Below, one piece after another: positions 6,827-10,064 of a stretch of 10,064 nt of DNA. The translations under genes were made by a program, and so were the position numbers. Origin of the DNA: Candidatus Tariuqbacter arcticus (GTDB lineage: Bacteria > Electryoneota > Tariuqbacteria > Tariuqbacterales > Tariuqbacteraceae); the NCBI GenBank assembly GCA_013202315.1, contig JABMRZ010000278.1, forward strand, positions 1 to 10,064. Reading direction: 5' to 3'. The number at the start of each line of letters is the position of its first letter. Position 1 is the first letter of the stretch. Below the pieces are notes generated by a model. That model did not search any database. It was not told the origin of the DNA and saw only the letters and a program-made list of their open reading frames with translations.

Positions 6827-6854
6827 CCTGAGACCTGAGACTCGAGACCTGAAA
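6827..6854 (+). repeat. heptamer tandem repeat CCTGAGA (4 copies)
   Basis: Units CCTGAGA 6827-6833, CCTGAGA 6834-6840, CTCGAGA 6841-6847 and CCTGAAA 6848-6854. The period is exactly 7, as at 4063 and 8398, but the unit sequence differs. Confidence 0.75.
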
Positions 6855-6862
6855 TTTTCTGT

Positions 6863-6883
6863 TCTCGGTTTTCGGTTCACGGT
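6863..6883 (+). repeat. heptamer tandem repeat TNNCGGT (3 copies)
   Basis: Units TCTCGGT 6863-6869, TTTCGGT 6870-6876 and TCACGGT 6877-6883; on the other strand they read ACCGNNA. It is a second heptamer type, 8 nt after the CCTGAGA array. Confidence 0.65.
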
Positions 6884-6913
6884 TTCGTGTTTATTCGTGT
6901 TCATTCGTGGTTA
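6884..6913 (+). repeat. decamer tandem repeat TTCGTGTTTA (3 copies)
   Basis: Units TTCGTGTTTA 6884-6893, TTCGTGTTCA 6894-6903 and TTCGTGGTTA 6904-6913. It resembles one arm of the paired ACCACGAA/TTCGTGGT repeats seen in many bacterial genomes and may be a half-element related to 2530-2607. It ends 5 nt before the ATG of the next gene, so it forms the 5' leader of that mRNA. Confidence 0.7.
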
Positions 6914-6918
6914 AATAT

Positions 6919-8397
6919 ATGAATTCCAATTTTAGTTATCAAAATAGAAAGTTATTAATCGTAATTGCGGTTGTTGCGGTAATAATCCGCTTGATCTTTG
7001 TTATAGTCCAAGACCCGATACCGGAACTGTCGGAAATAGATTTGGATGAAGCGGATTTCGACTTTTTAGGGAATAATATCGCCGCCGGAGTGGGATATGT
7101 GGACAAATATGGTAATCCGACCACTTCCAGGTTCCCGCTTTATCCCGCTTTTTTGGGGATAGTCTATTTTATCTTCGGTCATCACATTATCGCAGCTTAC
7201 ATTATGCAGGCGCTGTTGGGTTTCACAATCCCGGTCATAGTCTATTTCATCAGCCGGGAATTTTTCGATAGGAAAATATCGCTGTTGGCGGCGGGAATAG
7301 CGGCGGTTTATCCTTCGTATGTGGTCTATTCGGGGCGGTTGATGACCGAGAATTTATTCCTCCCGCTGTTAGCGCTGGTAATCCTCTTTGTACTGCGGCT
7401 CCGGCGCGATTTCAGCATTCGCAATGCGGCGCTGGCTGGGTTTACATTGGGGCTCGCCTGCCTCACCAGGGGTAGCGCCGTTCCGATGATGGTTTTGATT
7501 CCGCTGTGGTTCCTGTTGTTCGGGAAAATAACTTTCTTCAATCGGTTGAAGCGGACGGCGATAATGGTCGGGGTGATGGCACTCACCTTATCGCCATGGA
7601 TAATCAGGAATTACATCCACTTGAATAGGATAATGATAACTTCCAGTTCAGGCGGGGTGGTGCTTTGGATGAGCTATCAATGGATTCCCATAGGGCATTT
7701 CTTCGAACTCGACCGGGCTTACGCCTATGTGGATTCGGTGGGCAGGGAAAACGCCAGACAGGAAGTTTTCAACCGAATTCTGGTCGAAGATAATCTCTTC
7801 GGTATTCCAGGCGCCGCTGAAGGTATCAAGCTCTATTATCCCGATGAAGAGTTTCCCGAGAATGAAGCCGAATTCAGTCGATATATGATGGATAAGGCAA
7901 AGACGGAGCTGTTTTCCAATCCAAGATTCCTGGCGGCTAAGACCGTCAAGGAATTCCTGCGCTTCTGGCATTTTTTAGACGACCGGGCGAATTTCGTGTT
8001 CTCATACGGCGTTATGCTGCCGTTTTTCCTATGGGGATTGTGGCTGTTAAGGCGCAGGCTGAGAGAATTCTGGCTGCTACTGGCGTTTTTCCTCTACGCC
8101 TGGGGGCTGGAAACGCTGTTTATGGCTGACGCACGGTTCAGGATGCCTTTTGAAATGGTGATGATAGTAATAGGCGCTTATGCTATGGTAGAGATGTTCA
8201 GGCGGATGAAGCCGGTGATTGTTCCCATCGCATTGGTGGTTTTTGTCCTGGGTATGAATTTATTTCTAAGCTATAATGTCGATTCGTTGAGGTTCTGCAT
8301 AAGGAAAGCCGCCACTATTTTGGGACTGAAGGTGGCGGAGACGAGCAAGGACTATATTCCGCACCTCAAGGATGGGGATTCGAGGGAAGTTTATTAA
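6919..8397 (+). CDS. GT39/ArnT-like polytopic membrane glycosyltransferase (second of two)
   Basis: A 492-residue membrane protein of the same broad family as the product of 2644-4074. Counted from ATG 6919, it has a first helix at about 12-31, an acidic loop LSEIDLDEADFD at 37-48 carrying the probable catalytic acid, the family block SRFPLYPAFLG at 70-80, ENLFLPLLALVIL near 144-156, SPWIIRN at 225-231 followed by a GGVVLW block, and a C-terminal MADARFRMP block. About ten hydrophobic segments are present. GTG 6907 is in frame but lies inside the decamer repeat, so ATG 6919 is preferred. No Shine-Dalgarno sequence is seen. The first loop is compact, unlike the longer loop of the first copy, so the two probably use different acceptors or donors. 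It should transfer a sugar from a polyprenyl-phosphate carrier on the outer membrane face; substrates are unknown. Confidence 0.88.
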   Translation: MNSNFSYQNRKLLIVIAVVAVIIRLIFVIVQDPIPELSEIDLDEADFDFLGNNIAAGVGYVDKYGNPTTSRFPLYPAFLGIVYFIFGHHIIAAYIMQALLGFTIPVIVYFISREFFDRKISLLAAGIAAVYPSYVVYSGRLMTENLFLPLLALVILFVLRLRRDFSIRNAALAGFTLGLACLTRGSAVPMMVLIPLWFLLFGKITFFNRLKRTAIMVGVMALTLSPWIIRNYIHLNRIMITSSSGGVVLWMSYQWIPIGHFFELDRAYAYVDSVGRENARQEVFNRILVEDNLFGIPGAAEGIKLYYPDEEFPENEAEFSRYMMDKAKTELFSNPRFLAAKTVKEFLRFWHFLDDRANFVFSYGVMLPFFLWGLWLLRRRLREFWLLLAFFLYAWGLETLFMADARFRMPFEMVMIVIGAYAMVEMFRRMKPVIVPIALVVFVLGMNLFLSYNVDSLRFCIRKAATILGLKVAETSKDYIPHLKDGDSREVY

Positions 8398-8453
8398 GCT
8401 ATAGGCTATGGGCTATGGGCTATTGGCTGTAGGCTATAGGCTGTGGGCTGTAG
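8398..8453 (+). repeat. heptamer tandem repeat GCTRTRG (8 copies)
   Basis: Eight back-to-back units begin immediately after the TAA stop of the membrane glycosyltransferase: GCTATAG, GCTATGG (twice), GCTATTG, GCTGTAG, GCTATAG, GCTGTGG, GCTGTAG. The variation is mostly A/G at positions 4 and 6. This is the longest heptamer array in the window and fills half the gap before the radical SAM gene. Confidence 0.85.
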
Positions 8454-8505
8454 GGAGGTTGTTAAACAACATAACAGACAAAACCGATTTCTATAAAATT
8501 TAACG

Positions 8506-9930
8506 ATGAGAATATTCTTAACCAGGCCGGATTCAGATATTCCCGCCGCTCCGCCGCCGTTGGGAGCGATGTCGCTGGCGGCGTATATCCGTCAATTTCG
8601 GGATGATGAGATAAAGATATACGATGCGCGTTCGCGGATGACTACGCCTGAGAAAACCGCTGCTGAGGCTCAGGCTTTCGGAGCTGAAGTTGTGGGAATT
8701 TCATCATTTTCGATGGAAGCCCCCCAAACCTTTGACTTGGCGCGGGAAGTTAAGAAAGTGCTGCCGAAGGCTAAAGTGTTCGTGGGGGGACCATTGCCGT
8801 CTTCGGACCCGGATTATGCGCTCAGCGAACCGGCGATTGACGCCGCCTTCCTGGCGGAGGGGGAACAGTCCTTCTTAAGCGCGCTGAATTCTCTGGAAGA
8901 AACGGGGGAAGTCGCTCCCGCTTATGGTATCGCTATACGAGAGAACGGCGGGGTCATAGGCAAGGGGCGCCCGGGCTTGATCGAGGATTTAAACAGCCTG
9001 CCCATACCCGCTTGGGACCTGGTCGATTTGGAATATTATTTCGGCAAACCTAATAAACGGCCAATGATGAATCGGCTGCAACGGGACAAGCACGGGGCGT
9101 CGATTTTCACCACCAGAGGCTGCCCTTATCAATGCACCTATTGCCATAATATTTTCGGGAAAATCGCCCGCAAACAGACCCCGGAGCGGGTAATCGAAGA
9201 ATTGAAAATGCTCTATCACCAATATGGAGTGCGGGAACTGGAAATCCTGGATGACATTTTCAACCTCGATGTGGAGCGCGCCAAGCGGATTTTCGATTTG
9301 ATGGAACGGGAAGGGCTGCATTTTCACATCACTTTCCCCAACGGGCTGCGGGCGGAATTGATGGATGAAGAATTAATCGATAAGTTCAAGCGCAACGGGG
9401 TGTATTGGATGACCTTCGCCATTGAGTCGGGTTCTCCTCGCATTCAGAAGGAGATTCGCAAGAACTTGAAGCTGGAAAAGGCGAAGCGGAACATCGAGCT
9501 GGCGGCGAAGAAGGGGATAAATGTCAACGGCTTCTTCATGATGGGGTTCTTGGGTGAAACGGAAGCTGATATTATGCAGACCATCGATTTCGCCGCTTCC
9601 AGCCGTTTGATAATCGCCTCATTCTTCATCCTTACCCCCTACCCCAACACCGAAATATACCGGCAGGCTGAAGCGGCGGGGCATATAATGTCGGGCGATT
9701 TCTACGATTATCACAATGTGTCGGTGAATTTAAGCGAGGTTCCCACGCAAAGGCTGTGGCAACTCAAACGCCTGGCTTACCGAAAATTCTACCTCAATCC
9801 GCGCAGAATCTGGTATATCTTGAAAGCCAATCCATTCAAAATAGGGCTTCTGGATGGGATATGGATGTTGTTTAAAATGGTATTCTGGGGGAAGGAAATT
9901 CTGAAGAAAAAGAGAATGGATAACGATTAA
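8506..9930 (+). CDS. B12-binding-domain radical SAM enzyme
   Basis: A 474-residue radical SAM protein. Residues 1 to about 130 form a cobalamin-binding-type Rossmann domain (PPPLGAMSLAAYIR, VVGISSFS, VFVGGPLPSS, AEGEQSF). The radical SAM core follows, with FTTRGCPYQCTYCHN at 201-215, whose C206, C210 and C213 ligate the 4Fe-4S cluster, and later FAIESGS and FMMGFLGET blocks. The N-terminal domain has DARSRM at 40-45 in place of a DxHxxG motif, as in many class B radical SAM methylases and cyclases that bind cobalamin without the lower-ligand histidine. The C-terminal LKRLAYRKFYLNPRRI block resembles BchE/HpnP-like relatives. ATG 8506 has no Shine-Dalgarno sequence. Among envelope genes, it may methylate or rearrange an unactivated carbon of a lipid or sugar. 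Family is secure, reaction unknown. Confidence 0.92.
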   Translation: MRIFLTRPDSDIPAAPPPLGAMSLAAYIRQFRDDEIKIYDARSRMTTPEKTAAEAQAFGAEVVGISSFSMEAPQTFDLAREVKKVLPKAKVFVGGPLPSSDPDYALSEPAIDAAFLAEGEQSFLSALNSLEETGEVAPAYGIAIRENGGVIGKGRPGLIEDLNSLPIPAWDLVDLEYYFGKPNKRPMMNRLQRDKHGASIFTTRGCPYQCTYCHNIFGKIARKQTPERVIEELKMLYHQYGVRELEILDDIFNLDVERAKRIFDLMEREGLHFHITFPNGLRAELMDEELIDKFKRNGVYWMTFAIESGSPRIQKEIRKNLKLEKAKRNIELAAKKGINVNGFFMMGFLGETEADIMQTIDFAASSRLIIASFFILTPYPNTEIYRQAEAAGHIMSGDFYDYHNVSVNLSEVPTQRLWQLKRLAYRKFYLNPRRIWYILKANPFKIGLLDGIWMLFKMVFWGKEILKKKRMDND

Positions 9931-9938
9931 TATCTTCT

Positions 9939-10013
9939 ATGAAAGATTCGCCGGAAAAAGACGAGAAAAACAGTATGTCTGCAGAATTTGGCAGTGTCCC
10001 TTTATGGTTGTGA
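9939..10013 (+). other. 24-codon ORF, possible 5' remnant of the next gene
   Basis: ATG 9939 opens a hydrophilic, charged peptide starting MKDSPEKDEKN and ending at TGA 10011-10013, 12 nt before the right-hand repeat. It lies 8 nt after the radical SAM stop, where the next operon gene would be expected. It could be a gene start broken by repeat insertion, a small protein, or chance. There is no Shine-Dalgarno sequence and no recognised family. Confidence 0.2.
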
Positions 10014-10025
10014 CCATCCCAACAT

Positions 10026-10060
10026 TCGTCATTCCCGCAAGCGAAGCGCGTCGGGAATCG
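10026..10060. repeat. dispersed palindromic repeat, right copy (inverted relative to 77-111)
   Basis: It begins TCGTCATTCCCGC and matches the reverse complement of 77-111 over 35 bp with two mismatches. Internally, ATTCCCG (10031-10037) pairs perfectly with CGGGAAT (10052-10058) around a 14-nt loop. Sequence just outside (10010-10025 and 112-125) is weakly similar, so the full element may be longer. It lies at the window edge. Confidence 0.75.
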
Positions 10061-10064
10061 ATTC

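Noticed and set aside
6907..6909. GTG as the start of the second GT39-like gene
   Set aside because: It falls inside the decamer repeat, while ATG 6919 gives a normal N-terminus just before the first helix.
1..10064. Mobile element or prophage carrying the cluster
   Set aside because: No transposase, integrase, phage or tRNA gene is visible; only short repeats flank the genes, which is not enough to call an element.

Overview
The window reads as a stretch of a bacterial chromosome devoted to making and modifying a cell-envelope glycan or glycolipid. All eight substantial genes lie on the + strand: two GT2 glycosyltransferases, a YdjC/ChbG-family sugar deacetylase, two polytopic GT39/ArnT-like membrane glycosyltransferases, a membrane-anchored alkaline-phosphatase-superfamily enzyme, a small SAM methyltransferase, and a B12-binding-type radical SAM enzyme. 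Base composition is moderate. Shine-Dalgarno sequences are nearly absent, and the gaps hold several kinds of short tandem repeat. This fits an uncultured Gram-negative-type bacterium, perhaps near the FCB group, but no marker gene is present and the taxon cannot be fixed.

Layout: 1-194 holds a dispersed palindromic repeat and at most a gene remnant. 195-2525 is a tight block of GT2 (195-920), GT2 (940-1707) and YdjC deacetylase (1668-2525, overlapping its neighbour by 40 nt). An imperfect palindromic repeat (about 2530-2607) separates it from the first GT39-like gene (2644-4074), whose last codons are built from a heptamer repeat. The phosphatase-superfamily gene (4172-6064) and the methyltransferase (6067-6693) are 2 nt apart. 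A 225-nt gap with a hairpin and three kinds of microsatellite precedes the second GT39-like gene (6919-8397). Eight heptamers then lead to the radical SAM gene (8506-9930). The window ends with a short ORF and a second, inverted copy of the repeat seen at the left end.

Working model (inference): one or both GT2 enzymes load a sugar on polyprenyl phosphate, the YdjC protein removes an N-acetyl group from it, and the GT39-like proteins transfer the sugar to an acceptor outside the membrane. This matches the logic of the Francisella FlmF/NaxD/FlmK and enterobacterial ArnC/ArnD/ArnT lipid A pathways. The other three enzymes could add phosphate-containing, methyl or lipid-modifying steps. The families are well known; the combination, the start-site anomalies and the repeat-filled gaps deserve the closest look.
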